From NCBI RefSeq assembly GCF_038397725.1, contig NZ_CP151634.1, positions 2,294,001 through 2,358,000 of the forward strand: 64,000 bases of DNA, in the 5' to 3' direction. The translations under genes and the position numbers were made by a program. The notes below the pieces were generated by a model, which saw nothing but the letters and a program-made list of their open reading frames with translations, searched no databases and was not told the DNA's origin. Origin of the DNA: Microbacterium sp. LWO13-1.2. GTDB taxonomy: Bacteria > Actinomycetota > Actinomycetes > Actinomycetales > Microbacteriaceae. This document shows positions 8,257 through 18,724 of the stretch, in pieces (within the stretch, counting starts at the first letter, position 1; each line of letters starts with the position of its first letter).

Positions 8257-9464
8257 GAAGGGGTGACCGCCACAGGTTCGGTGTCTGGATAGGGACTGGG
8301 ATCGCGGTGCCGCAGATCGGGGAAGGAACGGACGAAGACGACGGAGACGATCAGGCCCACGGCGGCGAACAGTGCGGCGGCGAGGTACGCACCGCGCGCT
8401 CCGCCGGTGGCGTCGACCAGGAAGCCGCCGATGGCGGATCCGGCTGCGGCGCCGATGAGCTGCCCGGTGCCTGCCCAGCCGAACGCCTCGGCCGTCTCGC
8501 TGAACTTCACGCTCGCCGTCGTGATCGCGAAGAGCACGGCGAGGGCCGGGGCGATGCCGATGCCGGCGAGGATCAGCGTACCGCCGAGCCAGAAGGCGTC
8601 GAGCGAGACCATCGTCAACGAGAGGCCGATGGTGACGATGACGAACCGGCGGGCCATCGCCCATGGTCCGATCGGAATGTGACCGAACGCGAGGCCGCCG
8701 GCGAGGCTGCCGACGGAGAACACCGCGAGGACGAGGCCGGCGGCGAGGCTGCCGTGCTCGAACGTCGCCACGACGCCGACCTCGACGGCCGCGCACGCCC
8801 CGATGAGGAGGAAGCCGATGACGGTCGCGAGCATCACAGGAGGCTTCAGCACGACCTTGCCGAACGCATTCCGACTGCGCGGGATGCGCACTCGTCCGAC
8901 CTCGGGGGAGAGGATGAACCAGGCACCGCCGCCGACGAGGATGATCGCGACCAGGAGCAGCCCCTGCACCGTGCCGACCTGGGTGGAGACGAGGGTGATG
9001 ACCACCGGCGCGATGATCCAGATGATCTCCTGCAGCGACGCATCCAGCGAGAACAGCGGGGTCAGCTGCGACGAATTGACCAGCTTCGGGTAGATGGTGC
9101 GCGCCGCCGACTGGATCGGCGGGGTCGAAAGGCCGGCGATCATGCCGAGCGCCATGTACCCCGGCACGTTCAGCGGGAGCAGGGCCAGGGCGAGCACAGC
9201 GACGACGCAGACGCTGAGGGTGAGGGTGATGACGCGCCGCATCCCCCAGACGCCCATCCACCGGCTCGTGATCGGGCCGGCGACGGCCTGCCCGACCGAG
9301 GTGGCGGCGAGCACGAGACCGGCCGCGCCGTAGGAGCCGGTCTGCTGCTCCACGTGCAGCAGGATCGCCAGCGATGCCATCCCGTTGGGGAAGCGTGCGG
9401 TCAGCTGAGCTGCGATCATGCGCGCCACGCCGGGCGTGCGAAGAAGATCCCGATATCCCGCCAC
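8253..9464 (-). CDS. MFS transporter
   Basis: Major facilitator of about 403 aa with twelve hydrophobic segments, starting near AARMIAAQLTAR and ending VGLIVSVVFVRSF. The longer open frame up to 9626 has an arginine- and serine-rich, poorly hydrophobic extension, so the GTG at 9464 is preferred. No ribosome-binding site precedes this GTG, but TACCGT (minus strand, 9471-9476) lies 6 nt upstream like a -10 box, which would give a leaderless mRNA. Translation runs straight into the sugar kinase. Substrate unknown, perhaps the kinase's sugar acid. Confidence 0.8.
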   Translation of the reverse strand: MAGYRDLLRTPGVARMIAAQLTARFPNGMASLAILLHVEQQTGSYGAAGLVLAATSVGQAVAGPITSRWMGVWGMRRVITLTLSVCVVAVLALALLPLNVPGYMALGMIAGLSTPPIQSAARTIYPKLVNSSQLTPLFSLDASLQEIIWIIAPVVITLVSTQVGTVQGLLLVAIILVGGGAWFILSPEVGRVRIPRSRNAFGKVVLKPPVMLATVIGFLLIGACAAVEVGVVATFEHGSLAAGLVLAVFSVGSLAGGLAFGHIPIGPWAMARRFVIVTIGLSLTMVSLDAFWLGGTLILAGIGIAPALAVLFAITTASVKFSETAEAFGWAGTGQLIGAAAGSAIGGFLVDATGGARGAYLAAALFAAVGLIVSVVFVRSFPDLRHRDPSPYPDTEPVAVTPS

Positions 9465-9732
9465 CAGACAACGGTACCGGTGACCGGCGTCGGCGGTGGA
9501 TGTTCGAGCGGATGCGACACGCCGATGACACGCCGGAGGGTGCTTTCCACAGGAAAACGAATGTCGGATGTCCCCCGTATCGTGCCCCCTGTGGATGGAT
9601 CTGGATGAGGGGATGCGAAGCCGCATGATTCCGCGCTTCGCGACCCTTCAGAGGGTGCCTGCGCCTGTGGAAGAAACGGTGGAGAACCTGTGTTGTAGCA
9701 GTGGAGAGCGGTGGAAAACTACAGGGATGTAA

Positions 9733-9748
9733 CTACTACCCCTTGTGG
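9733..9748. promoter_or_regulatory. NrdR box 1 (candidate)
   Basis: CTACTACCCCTTGTGG fits both arms of the NrdR consensus (ACWA...TWGTG) with a degenerate centre. It lies 32 bp, about three helical turns, from the second box, the tandem arrangement typical of NrdR-controlled nrd promoters. Confidence 0.55.
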
Positions 9749-9764
9749 TCGCCCCCAATGTCCG

Positions 9765-9780
9765 TACCCATATGTAGTAT
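9765..9780. promoter_or_regulatory. NrdR box 2 (candidate)
   Basis: TACCCATATGTAGTAT matches the NrdR consensus core (C.ATAT.TAGT). TAGTAT at its right end could also serve as a -10 element, so repressor binding would block the promoter. It lies 52 nt before the nrdH start. Confidence 0.6.
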
Positions 9781-9831
9781 TGAAGTCCCGGCGGGGGGTC
9801 TGCCGGAAATCAAAGAATTTGAGGGGATGAG

Positions 9832-10065
9832 ATGTCGATCACGGTCTACACCAAGCCGTCCTGTGTTCAGTGCAACGCGACGTACCGCGCGCTGGATGCC
9901 AAGGGCATCGAGTATGAAATCCACGACCTGTCGGAGGACCCGACGGCTCTGGAGCAGGTCAAGGCGCTCGGCTACATGCAGGCGCCGGTCGTCGTCACCG
10001 ACGAGGACCACTGGTCGGGCTTCCGTCCCGACAAGATCGACGCCCTCGCCTCCCGCCTGGCGTGA
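9832..10065 (+). CDS. nrdH: NrdH glutaredoxin-like electron donor
   Basis: Small redoxin (77 aa) that supplies electrons to class Ib ribonucleotide reductase. The active site is C11-V-Q-C14, and the C-terminal WSGFRPDKI segment is the NrdH signature. Start at ATG 9832 is supported by GAGGGGATGAG immediately upstream. It is first in the nrdH-nrdI-nrdE-nrdF operon, with 6 nt to nrdI. Expression is probably repressed by NrdR when dATP is high. NrdH is normally reduced by thioredoxin reductase, whose gene is not in the window. Confidence 0.97.
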   Translation: MSITVYTKPSCVQCNATYRALDAKGIEYEIHDLSEDPTALEQVKALGYMQAPVVVTDEDHWSGFRPDKIDALASRLA

Positions 10066-10071
10066 CGCACC

Positions 10072-10508
10072 ATGAGCGCCGTCGCGACAGCCGCGCCGCT
10101 CCTGGTGTACTTCTCGAGCGTGTCCGGCAACACGGCGCGCTTCGTCGAGAAGCTCGGGCTTCCGGCGTCGCGCATCCCGCTCCACCGGCAGGAGGGTGAT
10201 CTCGTCATCGACGAGCCCTTCGTGCTGGTCACTCCCACCTACGGCGGGGGTGAGGGGCGCGGCGTCGAACGAGGAGCCGTGCCCAAACAGGTGATCCGGT
10301 TCCTCAACGACGAGCGCAACCGGCGCCACATCCGCGGAGTGATCTCCGCGGGCAATACCAACTTCGGCGAGTCCTTCTGTCTCGCCGGTGACATCATCAG
10401 CCGCAAGTGTCAGGTGCCGCACTTGTACCGGCTCGAAATCTTCGGCACGCAAGACGACGTGGATCGCGTGAGCGACGGATTGGAGCGACGGTGGAAGCTG
10501 GAACAGCA

Positions 10509-10512
<4 letters not shown>
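10072..10512 (+). CDS. nrdI: NrdI flavodoxin-like assembly factor
   Basis: FMN protein (146 aa) that delivers oxidant for building the dimanganese-tyrosyl cofactor of NrdF. The N-terminal phosphate loop [12 protein letters not shown], the TPTYGGG loop and [10 protein letters not shown] are typical. The stop overlaps the nrdE GTG (GTGA), fitting co-translation. Length is normal for actinobacterial NrdI. It acts on NrdF encoded 2 kb downstream in the same operon. Confidence 0.96.
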
Positions 10513-13665
<3,153 letters not shown>

Positions 13666-13865
13666 GAGTTGTAGGGCCTCAGAAAGGTGAGATAGGCAAG
13701 CTAAACGTGGACAACGTGCTGCTATCTGAGACATCGGGCTCCTTCTTGAGATGGGACTCGACGTCGTCTTCCTGGGACAGCCGTGGCTAGGGACCCGCGA
13801 CCGCGTCCAATCGATCTAGTGTCCCCTGGCCAAAGGGTAGGACATCAGATCCGGCTGGGCGCGTT

Positions 13866-14087
13866 GCGGCTTCCTTCGCGATTGCGCTTCGTGATGCCAT
13901 TGACAAGAAGAGGGCTGAAGAAGAGAAGACGAGCGTCCGCTCGGTAGCAGTTGACTGCGGCCTCAACCATCAGACTCTGAACACAATCCTGACGGGTAAG
14001 GTCTGGCTCGACATGTACACCATCGCCAAGTTGGAGCATGGCCTGCGAGTGTCCCTGCGGCCGACGGTTACATCCGGGCGTGATTGA
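13866..14087 (+). pseudogene. Fragment of a small helix-turn-helix (XRE-like) protein
   Basis: The frame reads AASFAIALRDAIDKKRAEE, then SVRSVAVDCGLNHQTLNTIL and WLDMYTIAKLEHGLRVSL before TGA at 14085. That is a convincing XRE-type HTH with the usual C-terminal YTIAKLE helix. The frame is open back to 13791 but holds no ATG, GTG, TTG or CTG before the HTH, so the 5' end looks lost or frameshifted. A GTG at 13819 in the neighbouring frame may be the original start. Similar proteins are often antitoxins or mobile-element regulators. Absent from six-frame lists because it lacks a start. Confidence 0.5.
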
Positions 14088-14330
14088 TAGCTCGGTAGAC
14101 AGTCGACCGCCCAAGGCCTAGAGCCGTAGCAATCTGGGTCACACTCAGATCGCCGCCAGCCCGCATCAGGAGGGCCATCCGTTCCTGGTCGGCGGTGATC
14201 TTGCGGGGCCGGCCGCCTCCCCGCCCACCTTGCGTGCGGCGACAAAGCCCGACGCTGCGCGGTCGTGCACCAGATCTCGCTCGAACTCTTTGATCCAAGA
14301 GAGTGCACGCTGAAGAAGGCGACGAGGTCA
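14068..14330 (-). pseudogene. Remnant of a serine recombinase (resolvase/invertase) C-terminus
   Basis: One frame encodes WIKEFERDLVHDRAASGFVAAR (minus strand, about 14300 down to 14238), matching the end of the resolvase catalytic domain. Then the match jumps one frame to GGRGGGRPRKITADQERM and VTQIATALGLGRSTVYRAI, the C-terminal HTH that binds the res site, ending at 14068. The join near 14237 requires a single-base frameshift, and the whole N-terminal catalytic part with its active serine is missing. This is a dead mobile-element or integron-type remnant, evidence that the island was assembled by recombination. Confidence 0.7.
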
Positions 14331-14683
14331 ACGGGGTCGGCGCGTTTTGCACAGATTCCAGCAAGATCGGCGAGCACCTTGGACTTGAGACCCTTTTGCT
14401 GGACGGTGCACGCGAGCACAACGGGCGACGTCGATGCCGAGGCAGAGAACCCTGCGGCGTGAGGAAGCTCGTCCGGAATCCGGGTGGAGTAGGACTCCGC
14501 ATCACGGCTCTGGTCGCCGCCGGCGCTCACGGGACCATTCGCGACGAGGATGTTCGAACTGATCCGTTTGCGGGCAATGCGCGTCGCTATCTCTTCAAAG
14601 CGATGATGCTCGTTGCGGCTGCTCAACTGGCTTAGGCGGAAGGCGACGTACGCCTCGAGTTCCGGAGTTTTCTCGTCAGTCAC
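14300..14683 (-). pseudogene. Truncated protein with Mrr-like nuclease N-terminal domain
   Basis: From a GTG at 14683, preceded by GGGGCGACA, the frame encodes ELEAYVAFRLSQLSSRN, GPVSAGGDQSRDAESY and later VVLACTVQQKGLKSKVLADL. The GGDxxRD...CTxQxKGLK pattern resembles the restriction-endonuclease-like (QxK variant) domain found at the N-terminus of large NTPase or defence proteins. The recognisable part stops near 14300 where the recombinase remnant begins; the frame continues to 13970 as unrelated out-of-frame sequence. It therefore looks like a defence gene cut off by a deletion or insertion. Whether the stub is expressed is unknown. Confidence 0.5.
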
Positions 14684-14923
14684 TGTCGCCCCAGAGTCAA
14701 GAACGGTTCGTAAAGATCAAGGGATGGATGTGGCGAGAGGACTCGAGTGACGTCCGCATCCGGGGGAGATAAAGGTAAATCTGGGCGTCGTCTTCGGGTG
14801 AGATCAGCGTGGTCAGAGGCACACACGCTAGTCCCGCTTCCGCTGGACAAACCGACAAAGCTGAGTGACCGTCCTCGTCGTTCTAGCCAAGTCCCCGGTG
14901 CGACTCGTTCAGAATGCATAGTT
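14684..14923. other. Gap between RES gene and truncated nuclease-like gene
   Basis: The minus strand holds a 79-codon open frame (14680-14919) whose stop overlaps the GTG of the truncated gene as GTGA. Its composition (RRRRPDLPLSPPD) and lack of a visible ribosome-binding site do not make it a convincing protein. It may instead be the leader or promoter region of the truncated gene. Confidence 0.2.
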
Positions 14924-16213
14924 CTAGAAGTCCATGTGCATCGGGTCTTCGTCCTCCCAGGGCCCGGGGACCTCTAGCTTCTTGACCTTGACTCGGCGCT
15001 TAACTCGGTGCTCAGTGACGTCGTCTCTAGATAGCTTCAGTGTGGGCTCTTTCGAGGCGCGCCTCATCGTCTCGGCCTCCGTGGGCGGGTCGGTTTGGAA
15101 GTCTGGGCCCGGTCCAAGGAATAGCGCCACGTTTTTGCCTCTGCCTGCGCCGACGTGCGAGGGCCAGGCGATGCCGTCGATGCGAGTTTCTGGGACGTAT
15201 CGCAGGTACTCCGCCACGACCTGAGTCGGTGTGTAGTCAACCAACTGTCTTCCATCGAGAAGCACGGGTGCCGTGATGTGGTTCGTGAATCGCTCCGCGA
15301 ACCGCGAGAACAGCCAACGGTTTCGGCTCACCTTATCGGTCGCAAAGATGCTTGGCAGCGTTGTGAGACGTCGAGTGAAGTCGAGGACCTTCAGGTGGCG
15401 CTGCGTCACGAATCCACCCATGATCGCCACGTCGTATGGCGAGTGGAGCGCGATTTCCCCTACTGCGGTGTCGACGTCATCGGCAGCGTAAAACAAGCTG
15501 ATGCCCTTGCTGTTGAGGCGTCCCGCCTCCGCTTTCTCCGACGGAGCCGGACCAAGTCTCGTGCTCGGCTCCTTGGCGATGTCGTCTCGATGGGTGTCGA
15601 GCTCATCCACCATGCGCCCGCGGTACAACTTGGTGCCCGGAGGGACATCAATGAGCAAGTCGGACTCGACATAGGCGAGCAACGCGTTGAGGAACTTGGC
15701 GAGGCGTGCTGGCGGCTCGTCCTCATGGCCCGGTCTGGCGGACGTCCCGATGAAAACGAATCTCGACTGTGTCTTCACGGTGTCCTGGAAGGCGGCCCAA
15801 GAAAGCGAGAATCTGTAGTCGTGGTCATTGTAGCTCCAGTACTCGCGGTCGTTGACTGCGTCCGTCAGAGCGAGGAGCACGTCATCCGCGACGGCCTCCT
15901 CCAGTGCATCGCCAGCGATGTCATACATGACCTCGTTGTTCTCGGTTAGGCCCTCCGTAGACCACGGTTCGCCGTCGTAGTACTCGATGTAGCCGGGGTT
16001 CGAGTACATCCACGAGGCCGCTTCCCAGACGTACTCGCCGAGGAGGTCCATCGAAACCGCGAACGGTGTTTCGCCAGGGGCTTCGGTTCGACCACAGAAG
16101 CTGCACTCGAACCTATCTACATCAGGATCGAGGCGACCCCTCAATACGTCGTCCGTGATGTGGCTGATGCAAAGCGTTGCGTCAATGCTGCTGAAGCCGT
16201 CGGGATGTTCCAC
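14924..16213 (-). CDS. HEPN/RES N-terminal domain plus RES domain protein (probable NAD+ phosphorylase)
   Basis: A 429-aa protein. Residues 1-60 contain C15-x2-H18 and C37-x2-C40 (FECSFCGR), a possible zinc site seen in the HEPN/RES N-terminal domain. The RES domain spans roughly residues 185-370: LYRGR at 196-200 supplies the conserved arginine, GISLFYAADDVDTAVGEI (237-254) the tyrosine/glutamate motif, and SPYDVAIMGGF and VALFLGPGP follow. RES toxins degrade NAD+ by phosphorolysis. A basic C-terminal tail (VKRRVKVKKLEV) follows. The GTG start at 16213 has no strong ribosome-binding site. No Xre antitoxin is directly adjacent; the closest candidate is 3.5 kb upstream. Toxin or defence role inferred. 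Confidence 0.75.
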   Translation of the reverse strand: MEHPDGFSSIDATLCISHITDDVLRGRLDPDVDRFECSFCGRTEAPGETPFAVSMDLLGEYVWEAASWMYSNPGYIEYYDGEPWSTEGLTENNEVMYDIAGDALEEAVADDVLLALTDAVNDREYWSYNDHDYRFSLSWAAFQDTVKTQSRFVFIGTSARPGHEDEPPARLAKFLNALLAYVESDLLIDVPPGTKLYRGRMVDELDTHRDDIAKEPSTRLGPAPSEKAEAGRLNSKGISLFYAADDVDTAVGEIALHSPYDVAIMGGFVTQRHLKVLDFTRRLTTLPSIFATDKVSRNRWLFSRFAERFTNHITAPVLLDGRQLVDYTPTQVVAEYLRYVPETRIDGIAWPSHVGAGRGKNVALFLGPGPDFQTDPPTEAETMRRASKEPTLKLSRDDVTEHRVKRRVKVKKLEVPGPWEDEDPMHMDF

Positions 16214-16353
16214 GGTCCGATCATCGCATCGAGGAGAGCCGCTCGTCGAGGATCAAGAGAGCAAGTGCGGACATTCGGAACGCGTCGTGGGAGATGGCCG
16301 ACGCGCCCGCACGAGCGGACGGTCCGTCATTCTCAGCGCGTCGACGGGCTCGT

Positions 16354-17997
16354 TTACGATGTCGTCGTTTCAGTTGCGACGCTCACGTTCCCGCGCCACC
16401 AAAGCGTGCCGACGGGGGTCGCCCCAGCGATTCGGATGTCGACGGGGAGCTGCGTGTCAGCCGTCGCGAAGACTGTTCTTGTCTCACCAGACGGCCAGCT
16501 CGGGAACTTCGGGCTGAGGGCCCACGAACTGACGTCCAAGGTTTCAGGAAGCTGCTCGAGATCCGAGTAGAGCTGAAGAAGGCCCGTAGCGTGCGCCGAC
16601 TTCCCTTCTGTCGGGCGCCGCGCCTCGATATCCGCGTCGGTGAGGTCCTGTCCGTACCAGGTGACGTCGAGTCGATAACCTCGCGGGATTGCCCGGACGG
16701 TGACCTCAGCCGCCGGGGCCGGCACGTCCGCCGGTCGTATGGTCAGCGTTTCGGAGAGCTTTTCGCGCGCATGCCCCTCAACCAGCATCAGGCGGGGTTT
16801 GAGGTGCTCGCCGTGGACATCTAGCTGTCTTCCATAGCCGGCAATCAGCGCGGAGCGGAAGTCGGTGATCTCTCGGTAGTAGCGTTCCCGAGGCCAATGG
16901 AGGTCGAGAATCGACGTGGTACGACTGTCGTCGGCGGCCAGCCAGTCACGAATCATCGCGTTGATGTGGTCGTCGCCGAATGAGTAGCCGACGACGGCCA
17001 AGTGGGTGGCGCGCAGCAGTGCTGATCGGGCTGCGAGGTTCAATGCGAGGGTCGGTCCGTCGGTGGCTAGCTTTTCGCGGTCACCGACGACGATCCACGG
17101 GAGTTCCTCATGGTGGCGGTCACCGGTTGCTTGCAGGGGAACAACCGCAATACGGCGCGGCGAAGTCTGCCGGTGTTTCCCTTGCTCAGGCTTGGATGCA
17201 CGCCAGTCCAGGGAGCCATGCAGTTTCAGGAGGTTAAGCGTTCCTTCGACCGCGGGGAATTGGAGTGGCTCGCCCGGTACCCACGTGTCGATTCCGCGGT
17301 TGACGGGGATGTTCTCCTCGGCCGCAGCTGTCTCGACAGTGAGGTCGTAGTTCAGGGTGATGACGTCAAGCCCGCCGGGTTGTGTGCTCGCCAATTTGAG
17401 CAACGGATTGAAGTAAGTGACGTCCCCGTGGTCTCCCAAGAGCTCGACGAGAGATCGAAGGATGAAGGACTCAGCGTCGCGGAAAGGGGCCTCGAGGTTG
17501 GGGCGGACCGCAGCCCGAGCGATCTCAGCGACCGCTTCTGTGATCTCTCGCTTGCTGAAGTGTCCTCCCTCCTTCATCGACTTGCCGATGCTCCTCAGGA
17601 TCTTCTCGCCAGCGTTCGCCGGGAGGTCGGACGAGTCGAAATTGCTGAGTGACGGGACCCAGGACGCGACGAAGGGGGCGACCTCGTGATCCTCGCGTGC
17701 GCGTAGCAGTCTGACAGCAGAGATCAGCGTCTCTATGTTTACTGCCGTCAGAGGGTTCCGTCCACGCGCGCCCAAGTGGCCGACCATGCCGGCGTAGACG
17801 GCGTTCAGCGCGCGCACCCAGTCTGGCTCTACGCGAGCAACCTCTGAATTGGCGCGCTCCAAGATGGTTTTGGCGAGGGCGGAAGTCAGCAATAATCCCG
17901 CATCAGCAGAGGCTCCCGCACCCAAGAGCACGACGACGCGTGAGCCGTCAATCGACGCTTTCGAATCAGTTCTCTCGCTGCTCAAGAGCGCCTCCAT
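16354..17997 (-). CDS. SIR2-like domain protein (probable NADase defence effector)
   Basis: About 547 aa from the ATG at 17997; TTG 18096 and ATG 18024 are alternatives in the same frame. The NAD-binding GAGAS is at 26-30, the TLNYDLTVE strand carries N216, KLHGSLDW carries H260, and VVGYSFGDDHIN at 335-346 closes the Rossmann-like fold. This is the SIR2_2 pattern of bacterial anti-phage NADases rather than the deacetylase type: no Zn-ribbon cysteines. Residues about 400-547 form an unrecognised, probably beta-rich C-terminal domain with no visible SLOG motif, so it is not an ordinary ThsA. It lies between RES and TIR genes on the same strand. Confidence 0.78.
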   Translation of the reverse strand: MEALLSSERTDSKASIDGSRVVVLLGAGASADAGLLLTSALAKTILERANSEVARVEPDWVRALNAVYAGMVGHLGARGRNPLTAVNIETLISAVRLLRAREDHEVAPFVASWVPSLSNFDSSDLPANAGEKILRSIGKSMKEGGHFSKREITEAVAEIARAAVRPNLEAPFRDAESFILRSLVELLGDHGDVTYFNPLLKLASTQPGGLDVITLNYDLTVETAAAEENIPVNRGIDTWVPGEPLQFPAVEGTLNLLKLHGSLDWRASKPEQGKHRQTSPRRIAVVPLQATGDRHHEELPWIVVGDREKLATDGPTLALNLAARSALLRATHLAVVGYSFGDDHINAMIRDWLAADDSRTTSILDLHWPRERYYREITDFRSALIAGYGRQLDVHGEHLKPRLMLVEGHAREKLSETLTIRPADVPAPAAEVTVRAIPRGYRLDVTWYGQDLTDADIEARRPTEGKSAHATGLLQLYSDLEQLPETLDVSSWALSPKFPSWPSGETRTVFATADTQLPVDIRIAGATPVGTLWWRGNVSVATETTTS

Positions 17998-18135
17998 CTG
18001 CCCGCCGATGATGCCGGCGCCCATGGAGGAGCCGCACCAGTCTGTCACTATCGCTAGCTTTGCATGTCGCTCGTGCGTCAACGCGCTTGATCGCAACGTT
18101 CGTCGGCTTCTGCGGAAGGATCTGCAAGGCTAGCG

Positions 18136-18642
18136 CTAAGCGCTGAAGGTAACGCTCGGCATCCCGTCCCTCGGAAACCACGCCGGCGGCACGACGCTCA
18201 GCGGGAAGTTTGACAGCCAGTGGAACGAGCGCTGGTCGACTCCCTCGTGCCTCGGCAGCGCGTCGAGCGTGGTCACGGCGGTGCCCGTCGAGTCGAGGAC
18301 GGTTAGCTGCGGGAAGATCTGTTGGGCGATGTAGGCTGCCGCGCCTAGAGCGCGGATGCCCTCCTGCTCTGCGAGCCCGACGATGATGAGAAGGTGCGTT
18401 TCGGCGTATTCGAACGAGAGGCGACCGTCCGTCGTGTTCAGAAAATCGACGTTGTCTCGCTCCGTGAGCCGGATGGCTTCGTGGATATCCTCGGGGGCCA
18501 TGCCGGGAGCGAGGAATGGCGCGGGCACGACGCGGCGGCCCGCGAAGGTGAGCGTGTCATCGAGCGGTACATCGCCGATGTGGGCGGTGACTTCTTCGTA
18601 GGTGAGGAAGAGGGGGAAGGGGGTGGCGTTCAGGCTGGTCAT
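18136..18642 (-). CDS. Hypothetical protein in the SIR2/TIR cluster
   Basis: 168 aa from the ATG at 18642, with GGGCGGGT just upstream as a weak ribosome-binding site; a longer start at 18672 is possible. No family was recognised. It has no signal peptide or clear membrane span, and an acidic middle part (ERDNVDFLNTTDGRL) is followed by a hydrophobic stretch THLLIIVGLAEQEGI. It sits 139 nt upstream of the SIR2 gene, so it may form a unit with it, as an inhibitor, sensor or adaptor. The strong hairpin at 18678-18709 separates it from the TIR gene. Confidence 0.5.
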   Translation of the reverse strand: MTSLNATPFPLFLTYEEVTAHIGDVPLDDTLTFAGRRVVPAPFLAPGMAPEDIHEAIRLTERDNVDFLNTTDGRLSFEYAETHLLIIVGLAEQEGIRALGAAAYIAQQIFPQLTVLDSTGTAVTTLDALPRHEGVDQRSFHWLSNFPLSVVPPAWFPRDGMPSVTFSA

Positions 18643-18677
18643 ACCCGCCCTATGCGCGGCACCGAGAAGCACGAGAA

Positions 18678-18709
18678 GGCGCCGTGACTCGAAGTCGAGT
18701 CACGGCGCC
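18678..18709. terminator. Intrinsic terminator after the TIR gene
   Basis: GGCGCCGTGACTCGA and TCGAGTCACGGCGCC form a perfect 15-bp inverted repeat around AG (in practice about 14 bp with a 4-nt loop). On the minus strand it lies 15 nt after the TIR stop and is followed by TTCTCGTGCTTCTC. It separates the TIR unit from the hypothetical/SIR2/RES unit. Confidence 0.75.
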
Positions 18710-18724
18710 CAGCGTTCTAGTCCG

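Larger units (their letters stand above)
9465..9831. promoter_or_regulatory. Regulatory region of nrdHIEF and the divergent MFS gene
   Basis: This 367-nt gap between divergent genes has no convincing ORF. It holds two NrdR-box-like sites (separate entries) and three imperfect DnaA-box-like motifs, each 7 of 9 to TTATCCACA: 9543-9551 (+), 9590-9598 (-) and 9666-9674 (-). GAGGGGATGAG just before 9832 is a strong ribosome-binding site for nrdH. DnaA control is inferred only from these matches. Confidence 0.45.

Noticed and set aside
14680..14919. 79-codon minus-strand frame
   Set aside because: It overlaps the next start as GTGA, but composition is unprotein-like and no ribosome-binding site is visible; kept only as a note on the gap.
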